A stretch of DNA of 64,000 bases from Periplaneta americana (GCF_040183065.1 NC_091132.1:89055606-89119605); one strand, 5' to 3'. Shown: positions 1 to 10,793, counted from the first letter of the stretch. Notes: generated by a model not told the origin, from the letters alone. A program made the numbers and translations.

Positions 1-60
1 AATCCTGACAAAAGGGAATCATCTTCAAAAACCTATTATATAGATGATGTAATTTGCTGC

Positions 61-1086
61 TTGAAGAAAACTTTTCGGAAAGCTAGAGAAGATAGTCCTT
101 TTCAAAGCACTGAGTCCATGACTAAATTCAAGGGACAGTCGAGCCTCAAGAAGTACCTACCCATGAAACCGATAAAGCGTGAAATAAAGATCTGGGAGCA
201 CTGTGATTCAAAAACTGGTTATATATATATATATATATATATATATGATTTAGATTTGTATTCCGGAAAGGATTTGGAAGAAAAAAATGATCAAAGGAGA
301 ACTCTTGGAGAACGATAGTGATAAAACTTGTGGAATTGGTAAGGAGTGACGTCACTCTGATAGATTTTTTAAGTCTGTCAGACTTGTGGACTCTATACAG
401 TATGCTGCAGTTGGTTCATGCATATCTAACAGAAGAAACATGCCAAAATTTGATGAAAAGTTGGGAAGAGGTCAGTATCAGCACATGGCAAACACTTCTG
501 GAACTATTGCTGCAAGATGGAAAGATCCAAAAGAAGTTCTAGTGCTCAGCAACTGCCATAGAGCTAATGACATCCAAGTACTACGAAAGAAGAAAGATGG
601 AAGTAGAGATGACGTACCCTGTCCAGAATCAATTGCATTCTATAATGAAATTATGGGAGTGTTGATCTCTCAGATCAGAAAGTTGGCACATACAATTTCA
701 ACAGGAAATCGCAAAAATGGTGGAGAAAAGTCTTCTTCTAGGTTCCTATGATGTCCATTGTCAATTCTTGGATCCTGTATCAAGAGATCGAACACAAAAA
801 GATTCAGTTGCTGGAGTACTTTATTCCTCTTGCTGAGCAAATGATGGCTGTTGGCAAAATAAACGCAGCAGTGAAAAGGAAGAGGACATCGGCTTCCAAA
901 TTGATGTTGAATGTCGGAGATCACTTGCTGGTGGAAGGCAACACCAGAAGGCAATGCACGAGATGCTCAAAGCACAAAAAAGAAAGAACTAAAACTTTGT
1001 GTACAATGTCAAGCTTCCCCTATGTAAGAACTGTTTTTCTCCTTATCACACATGATCTGACTGTGAGATATCCTTGTAAGAAGTAG
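61..1086 (+). pseudogene. piggyBac transposase remnant (C-terminal half)
   Basis: Three overlapping frames together read as the second half of a piggyBac-type DDD transposase. Residues FKGQSSLKKYLPMKPIKR (about 140-180) match the conserved block after the first catalytic Asp. From about 386 a second frame gives the GTIAARWKDPKEVLVLS block and then CPESIAFYNEIMG, the stretch before the last catalytic Asp. The C-terminal cysteine-rich domain starts at about 870 (VGDHLLVEGNTRRQCTRCSK) and ends in another frame with LCKNCFSPYHT at 1020-1052. At least three frameshifts and a (TA)n insertion break it, and the N-terminus is outside the window or lost. It belongs to a different lineage from the piggyBac at 33.7-35.6 kb. 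No flanking TTAA termini were identified. Confidence 0.85.
220..246. repeat. (TA)n microsatellite inside the piggyBac remnant
   Basis: About 13 TA units interrupt the piggyBac reading frame just after the FKG block and read as alternating Tyr-Ile. It is a secondary expansion in dead coding DNA. Confidence 0.9.
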
Positions 1087-2019
1087 GCCCCTATCTGCAA
1101 AATCGGTAAATGTATGTAATTTGTGTTTACGTCTGATGGCTTGTTGATAGTGATAGAATGCTTATTTAGCTTGTGAATCTCTGAACTGTTGCCATTTCTT
1201 TCTGAAATACTTAGCTTTAAGAGTGGTGTTAAATCATTGATTGTGTAATTTGTTCCTTTCATAGGAGACAAAGTCGTAGTTTCTTCAAGAGTTAGTTAGT
1301 TAGTTTTGTATTTCACCCATTACATTTATATCCTCTTCCCTTCTAGTTTCTCAACTTCAACCCCATCTCTGATTCTGTACTCATACTCTTTAACCTTTAT
1401 ACCTTATCTACACTCTGCTCTCTACTTTAGTACGTGTTCTAATATTATTCTATATTTCTACTTTACTACAATTTGCCTACTACTTTCTATCATTCCTATT
1501 CAGTATCTAGGTATATACTAATTTTACTATTGTCACTATTTCTCTTAACAACCATAATATATACACTTGGGATAAGTAAGTGAAATACTGAATAATGGCA
1601 ATGCCAACTGAATTTTCAGAATTACCGGCATTGTTTTAAGGGCATAATATTATATGTACTGTAATAAGGGGAAGACGAAGAGAAGAAACCAAAGGTGGAA
1701 AAGTATGAGAAATACATAACTAAAAGTGAATATTAGGGATACTGAGAGCAGAATACTAACTGTTTTTGATAGGGAAATGGAAGTAGTGTGAAGAATTTTG
1801 AGAACATAGTGCTTAGTGCTGTAGGAGTAGCGATGAAAGAAAGTGGGGAAAAAAATTAGTACAAACAAGACAGGGGTGAAAAAAAAGTGTGATAGAGGCA
1901 GTGACAAGGAGAAAAGTAACTGAAAGTAGTGAAGTGAGATGGATGTGGAAACAATCAAAGTAGATAAGTATATAATACAGTAGTAAGCAAGGAGGAAAAG
2001 ATAGAGGATAAGTTATGAA

Positions 2020-2024
<5 letters not shown>

Positions 2025-2060
<36 letters not shown>
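2025..2060. repeat. (TA)n microsatellite
   Basis: About 18 uninterrupted TA dinucleotides. Confidence 0.9.
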
Positions 2061-2062
<2 letters not shown>

Positions 2063-2085
2063 ATAATTTTATTTATTTTATATTA

Positions 2086-2172
2086 TTGCCAAAGATGAAT
2101 CATATAATACTTCAACAAATATAGCGCTCCTCTGCCATTCATCTTTATTTCATCACGACCCATCTTTGGCAA
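2086..2172. repeat. 87-bp segment with 12-bp inverted ends
   Basis: TTGCCAAAGATG at 2086-2097 is exactly reverse-complementary to CATCTTTGGCAA at 2161-2172. It could be a tiny MITE or chance; no target-site duplication is evident. Confidence 0.3.
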
Positions 2173-2650
2173 AAGAAGTTTAGAATAGTGTCTGTCACCA
2201 GACTATATCAATGTAGTGTGGTACTGTTTTCAAATGACACGCCAAAAACGCTCCCTTTAATGGCAGATGCTAGCTGGTTCAATTTGTGACATTTTTCTCG
2301 CCTGCCACTCACGCGTATGTGTCTCTAGTAAGTATTACAGACTCTTTGGTGTAGGCCTACATTTGTTGTTTATGGTACCGGTATTCTTTGTACGAAGTTT
2401 ACAAATCAATGCAGCAGGTAATATAAATAAGACATTAACAAACTACCACACTGTTAAAATATATCATGAAATATTCCGTTTATTTACATTACTAAGATAA
2501 CTTTAAAAATCGTCCTGGAATTAAACAGTCTAAGGCTAACCTTAAACTTTGTGAATTCAACTTCTCTGATGGCATTGCATTATAGTGAGGGAATATCTAT
2601 GCTGCATTTTATTAGCTTATTTCTTATTCTAGGCTACCATGCATATCAAC

Positions 2651-2784
2651 ATGGTGAGAAAGTATAAGTTGAAATCAAATTGCTTGATTTAAATGAAAAC
2701 TGACACAGGGCTTTGTCAGCTATTCGAGACGAGAAGCAATCCATTAGAAGTGTAGCACAGGAATTGAACATTGATAGGGGGTGA
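2651..2784 (+). pseudogene. Pogo/Tigger-type N-terminal HTH (psq-like) remnant
   Basis: An ATG at 2651 opens MVRKYK, the usual start of pogo/CENP-B-like transposases. After a frameshift, 2710-2781 reads ALSAIRDEKQSIRSVAQELN followed by IDRG, the helix-turn-helix DNA-binding domain of such proteins. The DNA at 2779-2785 (GGGTGAG) could be a splice donor or just a stop. No DDE domain follows directly. A phrase resembling GGTGAGNTTCAAAACCTGCC recurs at about 2779 and 2925. Confidence 0.65.
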
Positions 2785-3101
2785 GTTTCAAAACCTGCCA
2801 CGTGGCATTTTCAGTCAAATTGAGTTACATATGCCATCCTCTTCTCCAGACCAAACTCTACAATGTGCTGAAGAGATACCACACCTAAGTCAACCACGCA
2901 CCATAATATAAGGCTAAGAAAATGGGGTGAGATTCAAAACCTGCCAAGTGAATAAAACAAAATCGTTCTTTCTCTTTCAAAACCTGCAACATGCACCAAG
3001 GAATCGTAATACTTCGTACAATTCGGACTTTTTTGTTATTAGTTTGCACACTCGTGTCGGTTTTCAGATCAGTCAGTTATGTATGATTGTTTTGAGTGAC
3101 A

Positions 3102-3205
3102 AGATGTACTGCGTGTGAACAGCAACACAACAAAGCCCTGTTGATGCAAGGAGAAAAGGTCGACAGACACACCAGTGGAAACAGACTGTTGAACAAAGGA
3201 AAAGG
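3102..3205 (+). pseudogene. Possible upstream exon of the DUF7869-like gene
   Basis: The frame just left of the Penelope insertion reads HNKALLMQGEKVDRHTSG and then NRLLNKGK, and ends at AAAAG followed by GTAGGC, a fair splice donor. The style (short basic repeat, then KGK) resembles first exons of the insect family whose later exons start at 4395. If so, Penelope sits in its intron. This is inference from family memory. Confidence 0.35.
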
Positions 3206-3221
3206 TAGGCATATATTATTC

Positions 3222-4270
3222 ATTATATCAAATAAATCAGTATTTTATTTTTTCAGTCTTTCACTTATCATTTATCAACTGGACTGTAAAAATTGCAACA
3301 AGAAATATATAGGCCAAACAAAACGAAACTTTCAAACTAGGTTTAAAGAACACAAATCAGATTTCTTTAATAACAGAAATAAATCTAAATTTGCCACCCA
3401 TCTGATCGATTCCGGCCATGAACTCAATAACATCCACAAAACCTTAAAAATATTGAAAATAGTAAATAATCCACATATCATTAACACTGCAGAGGAGTTT
3501 TTTATAGTAAAGAATCACAACCACAACATACAATTACTTAATGAACAAATACCTAATTTGCACAACCCCCTGTACCGTATCGAATTGCTTATCGACCAGT
3601 TCAGCCTGTCACTTCCCTCCGTACCCTCCTCTTAGAAAACTCAACTGCTCAGTCTGCCATGTAACGCCAGGATGAGAAGGCCATACCATCTGGAAACTCT
3701 CAATGTACATCATTTGTGAGTATTAATCTTAAAGCCTTTCAAGGCTTTAATCATTTAACTTTTTCAAAAATTTATGACCTTTCGATTAATTTTTTCAGAC
3801 AAAACGCCTCTCACCACGGCGAATAGACTGAGAATCCTTCATATTTTACTTCATATAGCCTTCCAACGTCACACTGAACAACTTTAGTTAACAATTTTAA
3901 GAACATTTTTGAACGATTTTAATTCTATATTCTAAGCACACTGCATGTGCCTTAACATATTGTATCACAATTTATGATTAATGGAAGACTCTCCATTCTG
4001 TATGTTATTTTAAAACCATGTATGTTACCTCACCAATTCATGTAAAGCACACATGGTCAGATCAGTTACAAGTGTTTTAAATGTATTTAAATATTCACCT
4101 AGTTTTCAAATATTGTTTGTCAAAATATCACCTGAAGATGACTTCCATGCAAGTCGAAAATATTCGTGATTTTTAACAATTGTACTTTCGATGTAACAGA
4201 ACCTTTTCTGCCATTGATAAATGATAAGTGAATGACTGAAAAAATAAAATACTGATTTATTTGATATAAT
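3222..4270 (+). mobile_element. Penelope-like element, 5'-truncated, with 57-bp inverted ends
   Basis: The segment begins at 3222 with ATTATATCAAATAAATCAG, and its first 57 bp are the reverse complement of 4214-4270 with a single mismatch. Between them lie the 3' part of a Penelope ORF (GIY-YIG endonuclease) and a 3' region containing CCTGAAGATG...GTCGAAAATAT near 4130-4165, a motif usual near Penelope 3' ends. The reverse transcriptase portion is missing. No clear target-site duplication is visible. The left inverted repeat contains TTTTTTCAG, a possible splice acceptor. Confidence 0.85.
3279..3635 (+). pseudogene. Penelope GIY-YIG endonuclease domain
   Basis: The frame reads LDCKNCNKKYIGQTKRNFQT then RFKEHKSDF, followed by SKFATHLIDSGHELNNI: the zinc-binding Cys pair, YIGQT (GIY-YIG core) and the RxxEH helix of Penelope-like elements. 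Downstream NTAEEFFIVKNH and LLNEQIPNLHNPLYRIE complete the C-terminus. In this family the enzyme nicks target DNA to prime reverse transcription. The domain looks unbroken for about 115 residues, but it lacks its reverse transcriptase. It is a close cousin of the interrupted copy at 24.8/29.4 kb. Confidence 0.85.
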
Positions 4271-4394
4271 TTCACAGAACTTATCTGATATTCAACATGA
4301 CCTTTAAATTCATATTTTATTCATGTCGTTAATAACATTCTGTTGATTTATATAAGATTGCGCCATTAATATAGTAGGTATTTCTGATTGTCAG

Positions 4395-6251
4395 ATATGG
4401 CAGCAAGCCTGCAACATTACAGAATTGTGATCAGAAGTCCAAACCAAAGGTTTCCAATGCAAAACCTTGACAGAAGCCGATGTCCATGGTTTCAACAGAG
4501 CCTTCTATGAACATACAACAAAAGAAAAGCAAGACGCTTTTATTTTCAAGTATTCAAGTGTCAACATGTGCATCAGGCATTGGCCAGATCAAAGAAATGA
4601 AACTACACAACATCGAAAGACCGAGACAAAGCACTATTTCGTCAGGAAATAAGACAAAACGATTGTGCCAGTGTGCCGTAACATATTTCTGCAGGTGCTG
4701 GGATTAAACCATACAAGAGTTGAGGGAGTTTTGAGATATTTTCATGAAACAGGCAAGCTAATGAACCATTCATTGTACATAATAACGTAAAAATATAATA
4801 TTTTAAAATTATTTTCATATTTAATTAGATCAGTATTTATTTCATTACACCATACAGTAAACCAATGCTATATGTGCATTATAAACATAGTGTCATTCAT
4901 TATTAGTGCATTATAAACATAGTGTCATTCATTATTAAACAATCAGTGTTTCTGTCTGTTGATAACTACGTCCTGAGAGGTGAGGGGGTGATTGGAAGTC
5001 AGCTCAATATGCAGAAAAGAAGCAGAATGTGATTGATTTCATCAAGAAGCTGACAGTTGCTGAGACACATTATTGTTGGGCAGGAAGCTAATGGCAGTAT
5101 CTTCCATCAGGCCTGAATGTAAAGAAATTGTACCGGATGTACGAAGAGCACACAACCCCTACTACCCATGTGAAGGCAAAATTTTTTAGGGGTGTTTAAT
5201 AACCACTTCCAATTAGGGTTTGGTACACCGGCAACTGATCTTGATCTACCTGTATGTCTCAAAAATGAAATCAGCACCAACAAAAATGACGGAGGAAACT
5301 GAATTTATGGTTGTCAGGAAAATCTAATCCTGCCAAAGGTTTATGATCCAGCGGCTTATTACAGTCATCAGTGCTATTCTGTAACTTCACTGTCATGAAT
5401 TCTAATCCACAAGGTAAGTTAGATCCACAGAATGATTTCTGTTTACAATTGGACCGAGGATGAAAGTGGCAAAGGATCCAACCAAATTGCTTCAGCTGTT
5501 CATGACTGCCTGCAAAAGAAGTTTGAATTGACTGATGTCAAGAAAGTCTACTTATTTTCAGATGGTTGCAGCAGACAGAACCGAAATCGAACAATGATAG
5601 GAATGGCAGCAAAGTGACTCTGAGTAGATGCTCTGCAAGATGTTCGAGAAGTGCCTGGGCACTCTTACATCTCACATCCCACATGACCACATCGAAACTT
5701 AAATCAGACATAGAGAAGAGATTCTTCAACCAGAAGATTATGTCAACATAATGAAAAAAGTATGGTAAAGTTATCAGACTGAGAGAGGACTGGGACTGTT
5801 ATGATTGGAAGACAGAAGTTGAGAAAGCAATGAAAGTTGCCTCATCATTTCATTTCAATATCTATCTGTGCAAGTGCATAATTTTTAAGTGGAATAAGGA
5901 TGGAATTTTGGTGATAGGAGAGTATCTTTACGACACTGGAATTGAGAGTACCATTTCGAAAAAAAGCAAGACATGGCTCCTATGCAACCAAAGAAAATAC
6001 CAGTCGGGGTTCCTATTGCAGAGGCCAAGGTCTGTGATGTTGAAAAACTGTTGCTGAAGCATTTTGGTAAAAACTGGGGAAAGGATATTCGTGTGCAATA
6101 TTACAAACATGTCATTGAAAAAAGTAAATGCTGTGATGTGAATGTAGATGAGGAAGATATTTTGATGTGTCAACAAAGAGATGCTGAAGGGATTAGAGCT
6201 AGTGATTTTGGTAAAAGCAGTAAAGTACAGTTAAAGCAATGTTTTGTATAA
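4395..6251 (+). pseudogene. DUF7869-like family member, copy 1 (candidate RNase H-fold transposase)
   Basis: Several frames together give the order of a repetitive insect family. After a splice-like acceptor (TTGTCAG, ending at 4394) come LTEADVHGFNRAFYE and KQDAFIFKY, then VPVCRNIFLQVLGLN (about 4667-4710), ERRGGDWKS (about 4975) with FIKKLTVAETHY, YLPSGLNVKKLYRMYEEHT (about 5100) and NNHFQLGFGTPATD. From 5432 it continues ISVYNWTEDESGKGSNQIAS, LFSDGCSRQNRNRTM, and a C-terminal part IPVGVPIAEAKVC...LLLKHFGKNW. D-x-C-x-x-Q-N-[RK]-N and W-x-E are conserved and suggest an acidic RNase H-like active site. Stops and frameshifts are many, so it is dead. I believe this is the family named DUF7869, but that is recollection. 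Confidence 0.7.
4874..4937. repeat. 32-bp tandem duplication
   Basis: Two perfect copies of a 32-bp unit beginning GTGCATTATAAACATAG lie in non-coding DNA that interrupts copy 1 (probably a decayed intron). Confidence 0.9.
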
Positions 6252-6735
6252 GATGTGAATGCAGATGATATTTTGATGTGGGAACAAAGAGATGATGAAG
6301 GGATTAGAGTTAGTAATTTTGTGTAAAAGCAATGAAGTACAGTTAATGTATAAGATGTGAATGCAGATGAGGAAGATATATTTTGATGTATGAAGAAAGA
6401 GATGCTGAAGGGATTAGAGCTAGGGATTTTGTGTAAAAAAAACAGTAAAATGCAATTAAAGCAATGTTTCAAATTGTATAAGATGTGAATGCAGATAAGG
6501 AAGATATTTGATGTGTGAACAAAGAGTTGTTGAAGGGATTCGAGCTTCTGATTTTGTGTTAAAAACAGTGAAGTACAGTGAGAGCAATTTTTAAAATTGT
6601 ATAAGATGTGAATGCTAATGAGGAAGATATTTTTATGTGTGAACAAAGAGATGCTGAAGGCATTCGAGCTAGGGATTTTGTGTAAAAAAAAATACTGAAG
6701 TACAGTGAAAGCAATGTTTAAAATTATATAATACA
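6135..6735 (+). repeat. Five-copy tandem repeat derived from the end of the DUF7869-like ORF
   Basis: Units start with GATGTGAATG at 6135, 6252, 6354, 6482 and 6605, with lengths of about 117, 102, 128, 123 and 131 bp. Each carries a version of the 3' coding segment (GAGGAAGATATTTTGATG ... GAAGGGATTAGAGCTAG) and then an AT-rich tail. The first unit is continuous with the ORF, so the array arose by duplicating the 3' end of the gene. Confidence 0.85.
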
Positions 6736-7385
6736 ATTATATTTTCACTTCGCCTATTCAGAGTCAAATAAAGGATTGTTTCTGTTACGAATGGTGTCAT
6801 CTGTGGAAAGAATTCCACAACTTTGTTAGTGTTTTCTGGAATTTAATTTTCAAAAGTGACAATGTGCAAACAAATTAACGAAATTCCTGGGTAACAATGA
6901 CCCTGGATTTGCCGCTATTTTGGGTACATATACAGATTGTCAATGATAACTGAGGTGTTGACATGGGAAAGGAAGTAAAAAAAAAACATTTTTCAGATTT
7001 TTCATCAAAAGATAGTATGATATATCGCCAACGGTGTAGAAATAGCAGTAAGTCAAAATGTTGAGTGATGTAGTTCCTACAAGCGATACAATATGGCACT
7101 TGTGTTAGGTATACATGAGTTGGCATGGAGATGGAAGTAAGTCAACAAATCACCTTGTAACCAGCTGCTACTCTGTGACCAACCGTTCATTACTGTGTTT
7201 ATGTTTGCATTAAATTTGATTCATTAGTAACGTTAACAGGTGTTGACATAACAATAACATGTCTCCAAAACCTGTTCCATACAAACTGGTTTTCCGTCTG
7301 CAATGAAATTTACTTGATTTACATTCAGTGATAATGCCTAGTTTTGTTTCTTGTTGTGGTCTCTTTATATATTTCCTTTGTGCAG
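6736..7385. other. 3' flank of copy 1 and 5' flank/intron of copy 2
   Basis: AATAAA at 6767 could be the polyadenylation signal of copy 1. The rest has no recognisable coding sequence. It ends in a pyrimidine-rich stretch and TTTGTGCAG at 7377-7385, which I read as the splice acceptor for the exon starting at 7386. Confidence 0.5.
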
Positions 7386-8300
7386 GCAACTTGTAAATGC
7401 GAATATGGCTGCCGTCGCTTTGAGGAGAATGAAGTACGCAGGCTCACTCAGATTTTTGGAACCAAGATGGGATCAGTCAGAGTAATTTTCTGTTTGGTTT
7501 AATCAATATAGTTCAGATAAAGCAAAGGAGGCTGCGTAAAAACGACGATCCCAGTTTGTCACATACTGCTTACCTTCAACAAATGGGCAACAATAGGAAA
7601 TCGTTTCCCAAACTCTCCTTCCATCGCCCTCAAATTAACACTTGTTCAACATGTGACCTTCTGAAAACTAAAACAAACTTTTCAGTGGGACCAGAAAAGC
7701 TGCATCTCATTTCTACAAAAGAGTTACATCTCAGGAAAGCTCAGAAAGCTATGAAACTTTTGAGTGATGATAATGCTTCTTCACGGATGCCCTGAAGTGC
7801 CACATTCACCATCAGCATGGACATGTAGTAGGTATTATTTACTCCCACACTCACACACTCCAACATGTTTTAGTCGTCAATTGTCTAACTTTAACCTTTG
7901 CATTCACGTTGGAGATACTAGCAAGAGGTTCATGTGCTTGTGGCATGAGGGTATTGCTGGTCGCAGAGGAAATGAGGTGGCCTCTTGTCTTCTAAAGGTG
8001 CTTACGTCCGATGAAACTCAAAAGAGAACTATGACTGTGTGGTGTGACAACTGCACCGGACAAAATAAAAATCGCATGGTTGTAATGGTTTTAATCTATG
8101 CAGTGGTAAGCAATTCGGTTGATAATATTAATTTGAAATTTCTAGTGTCGAGGCATTCATATATGTCACGCAACCCAGATTTCGGCATAATAGAGAAGAG
8201 GAGGAAAGTTTCAAACCCAATGATTCCTGAAGAAATAGCTGAAATCATTACAGAAGCAAGAATGTACAACCATTCAACTGGTCGAGGTGGGTTCCACCAA
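7386..8300 (+). pseudogene. DUF7869-like family member, copy 2
   Basis: After the acceptor at 7385 the frame reads ATCKCEYGCRRFEENEVRRL, a Cys-pair motif at the start of the main exon. It continues in a shifted frame with FPKLSFHRPQINTCSTCDLL and ELHLRKAQKAMKLLSDD. The block expected to hold the first catalytic acid reads TISMDM followed by two TAG codons (7825-7830), which look like CAG-to-TAG changes. The best part is 7873-8230: NLCIHVGDT, MCLWHEGIAGRRGNEVASC, WCDNCTGQNKNRMVVMVL and SRHSYMSRNPDFGIIEKRRK. The D, D-x-C-x-G-Q-N-K-N and F-G-x-I-E-K motifs support an RNase H-like fold. It is more divergent from copy 1 than recent duplicates would be and seems to lack the middle (RxYL) region. 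Confidence 0.72.
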
Positions 8301-8479
8301 GTTGGTGACCGGGGGATGCAATGGTGGCTCTCGTGCTTTTCTTTTCGGACATTAATCGCCTTATCACCACCCAGCCCTTTTCGTTCTCTCGTCCTTGTCA
8401 TCACTCTATTTCTCTCCGCCGGCCACCATTGCATGCCGAACGCCCACATCATCACAGCCATTTTCACCTCTTCATCCCC

Positions 8480-9226
8480 GCTGTAAGTTCTAGCCACATC
8501 CGCCATCATGACGGGATTTGTTAACAATGCCTGATGAGGCTTCATTCTTCTTCCCCTTCTAGTTCTTATATCTATTCTTAGGCTAAGGTTCTTAGGCTTA
8601 TAACTCCCATCTCCCCAGCGGAGATCTTTCCTATCTCCGTGGTCCTGTCCCACGGTTTCGAGAGCGACTTCTGACTTGTGTGGCCCGACAGGGCACCCAG
8701 CAACAAAGCAATAGTGGACCCTTCACACTGCCCCTATATGCAAGTCTAGGTGCGGAGCCCGGACTGGTAGTCAAGTACACTCACGTAGAGCCCTAATGGG
8801 GGCCCGAGGCGATTTAGACGCCCCGGTGACCGACTCTGCTCGCTGGGGCGGATATATCGCTCCGACATGTTACCACTGACGAAAGGGTTACGCGATATAA
8901 TCAACCACAAGTCCCCTGAAGCTTTGCAGTCTCGGATTATTCGGCTTGTGATAGTCGGGCGAGCTTTTTATGAGTAGGGTTGTGGAAGCTGGATAGTCCT
9001 GGGGTTGTTCAGTGTAGAGTGGGGAGCCACGGGCGCGGTTATTCCAGTGGTAGGGACATAAAATTGCGTATCACCTCTGGTGTACAACTTGCCGTTAGGT
9101 GTCTAACGCCCAGTTTGAAGGATAACTTGCGTGAGATGGGTTGCTGGGAATTTTTAGATGTCTTTTTCTTATGCCCCCCTGGTGGCAGGCTGACGCCGAC
9201 GGTTCCGTAGGGGGGGCAGTTCCAAA
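8480..9226 (+). promoter_or_regulatory. GC-rich 5' untranslated region of the downstream LINE
   Basis: This stretch is clearly richer in G and C than its surroundings and directly precedes the LINE ORF1 start at 9227. Non-LTR elements of this type often carry an internal promoter in such a leader. The left border is uncertain; DUF7869-like coding fades at about 8300, and 8300-8480 could belong to either. Confidence 0.45.
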
Positions 9227-10583
9227 ATGGCCTCTACGCGCTCATCCTTTCCTCTTCTGAAGCAAAGAAAACGAGATCACAGACATAATACGACTGGTGG
9301 CCAAGAAACAAATACTGCTATGGACATGGACAATACAAAGATAAAAGTAAAAATGCCGCCTCCGAAATTTATTAGCACGACATTAGAGCAACAGAAAAAA
9401 CAATGAAGAACATTAGTCCATTCTATGTGAGACGCGCACTCGACAGTCTTGTGGTGAAGGTCAAGAACGCAACTCGACTTCGCAATGGCAGCTTACTTTA
9501 TTTATTTTATTGGGTTATTTTACGACGCTGTATCAACATCTAGGTTATTTAGCGTCTGAATGAAATGAAGGTGATAATGCCAGTGAAATGAGTCCGGCGT
9601 CCAGCACCGAAAGTTACCCAGCATTTGCTCGTATTGGGTTGAGGGAAAACCCCGGAAAAAACCTCAATCAGGTAACTTGCCCCGACCGGGATTCGAACCC
9701 GGGCCACCCGGTTTCGCGGCCAGACGCGCTGACCGTTACTCCACAGGTGTGGACGGCAGCTTACTGGTTGAGACATTGTCTCCCAAACAAAGTGAGACGC
9801 TGCTGAAGGCGAAGTTGCTGAGGTCTTACCCTGTAAAGGTAGAAAGACACTCCTCGCTGAATACCACCCAGGGAGTGGTACACACAGATGCTCTGGACGG
9901 CTTGTCTGACGACGAGATACAACAAGAGCTTGCGGAACAGTCCGTGTCCAAGGCTTATGGTTTGTTACGTAACCGGTAAGGACGGACTTATCCCCTCACC
10001 ACTGTGTTCTTGACCTTTGAAACATGTCCTACTGGAGTATATATTTGTTGGGTATGAGCGTGTCCCTGTCTGAGCGAATGTGCTGAACCCAATGCGGTGC
10101 TTTAGATGCCAAAGGTTCAGACATACGCAGAAACGGTGCACGAACAACATCATATGTGCAAAGTGCGGCAGTGGTGACCATGGGGATTCCCCATGTCCCA
10201 ACGCCGTAAAGTGTCAATTGTGGTGGGGACCATAGCTCAAATTGTAAAGACTGCCCGAAATACATCACAGAGAAGGCAATTCAAGAACTCCGGGTAAGAG
10301 ACAATATTACCTTCTTCGAAGCGCATAAACGTATTCTTGAAGACGAAAAGAAACGTCAAGAAAATCGTATTCTTCAGTATTGCAAGCAACGGAGGGTATA
10401 AATATGGCAACACAAACGCCACCTCTTGAAGATCTATCTGGGAAGCGAACTGAGACCGCAACCCAGACATTTGTTGATGCGGCCACTCAGACTGACGATT
10501 CGGACAGCTGTGGCCTCGAAATCAGGCCTTATAAGCCAAAAAAGATAGTCACTGTGACATCCCAGACAGATTCTGGCCTCTGA
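9227..10583 (+). pseudogene. Jockey/I-group LINE ORF1 (gag-like, zinc knuckles), split by a SINE
   Basis: ORF1 opens with MASTRSSFPLLKQRKRD. A stop follows QQKKQ (9402), and coding continues as ISPFYVRRALDSLVVKVKNA and LRNGS, where the SINE interrupts it; it resumes after the SINE as LLVETLSPKQSETLL, VKVERHSSLNTTQGVV and LSDDEIQQELAEQSV. This is the conserved LINE gag core. Three CCHC knuckles follow at about 10098-10260 (CFRCQRFRHTQKRC, CAKCGSGDHGDSPC and a frameshifted third). A Thr/Gln/Asp-rich tail ends at 10583. The product would bind element RNA. Several stops and shifts make it inactive. Confidence 0.85.
9498..9754 (-). mobile_element. tRNA-derived SINE, copy 1
   Basis: On the minus strand the element starts with a tRNA-like head containing a pol III B box (GGTTCGAATCC at 9694-9704) and an A-box-like segment, followed by a body with GGTTGAGGTTTTTTCCGGGG and an A/T-rich tail (AAATAAA repeats). 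It is flanked by an exact 11-bp duplication, GGCAGCTTACT, at 9487-9497 and 9755-9765. Removing it restores the LINE ORF1 frame. A second copy of the family lies at 50561-50824 on the plus strand. Confidence 0.93.
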
Positions 10584-10793
10584 GGACGTCACGACGTCGC
10601 ACTCCTCGTTGGGATAAGAAATCTAGAAACCGCTCTCGATCTCGTACTCGATCGAGATCAGGATCAGGAGGGCGACGTGCTGAAAGCGAGTCACCACAAG
10701 CGAAAAGGTGTTGCAGTCTATGGCACAAAGTCATAGAAAAGAGCAGAAAAGAAAATCTCCAGTAAAGCCACCATCATGATATAGCTCCTCGAG

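Larger units (their letters stand above)
1087..2650. other. AT-rich spacer without recognisable gene
   Basis: Short ORFs here are low-complexity and match no family I know. The only clear structures are a (TA)n run at 2025-2060 and a small inverted repeat at 2086-2172. Nothing else is supported. Confidence 0.6.
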
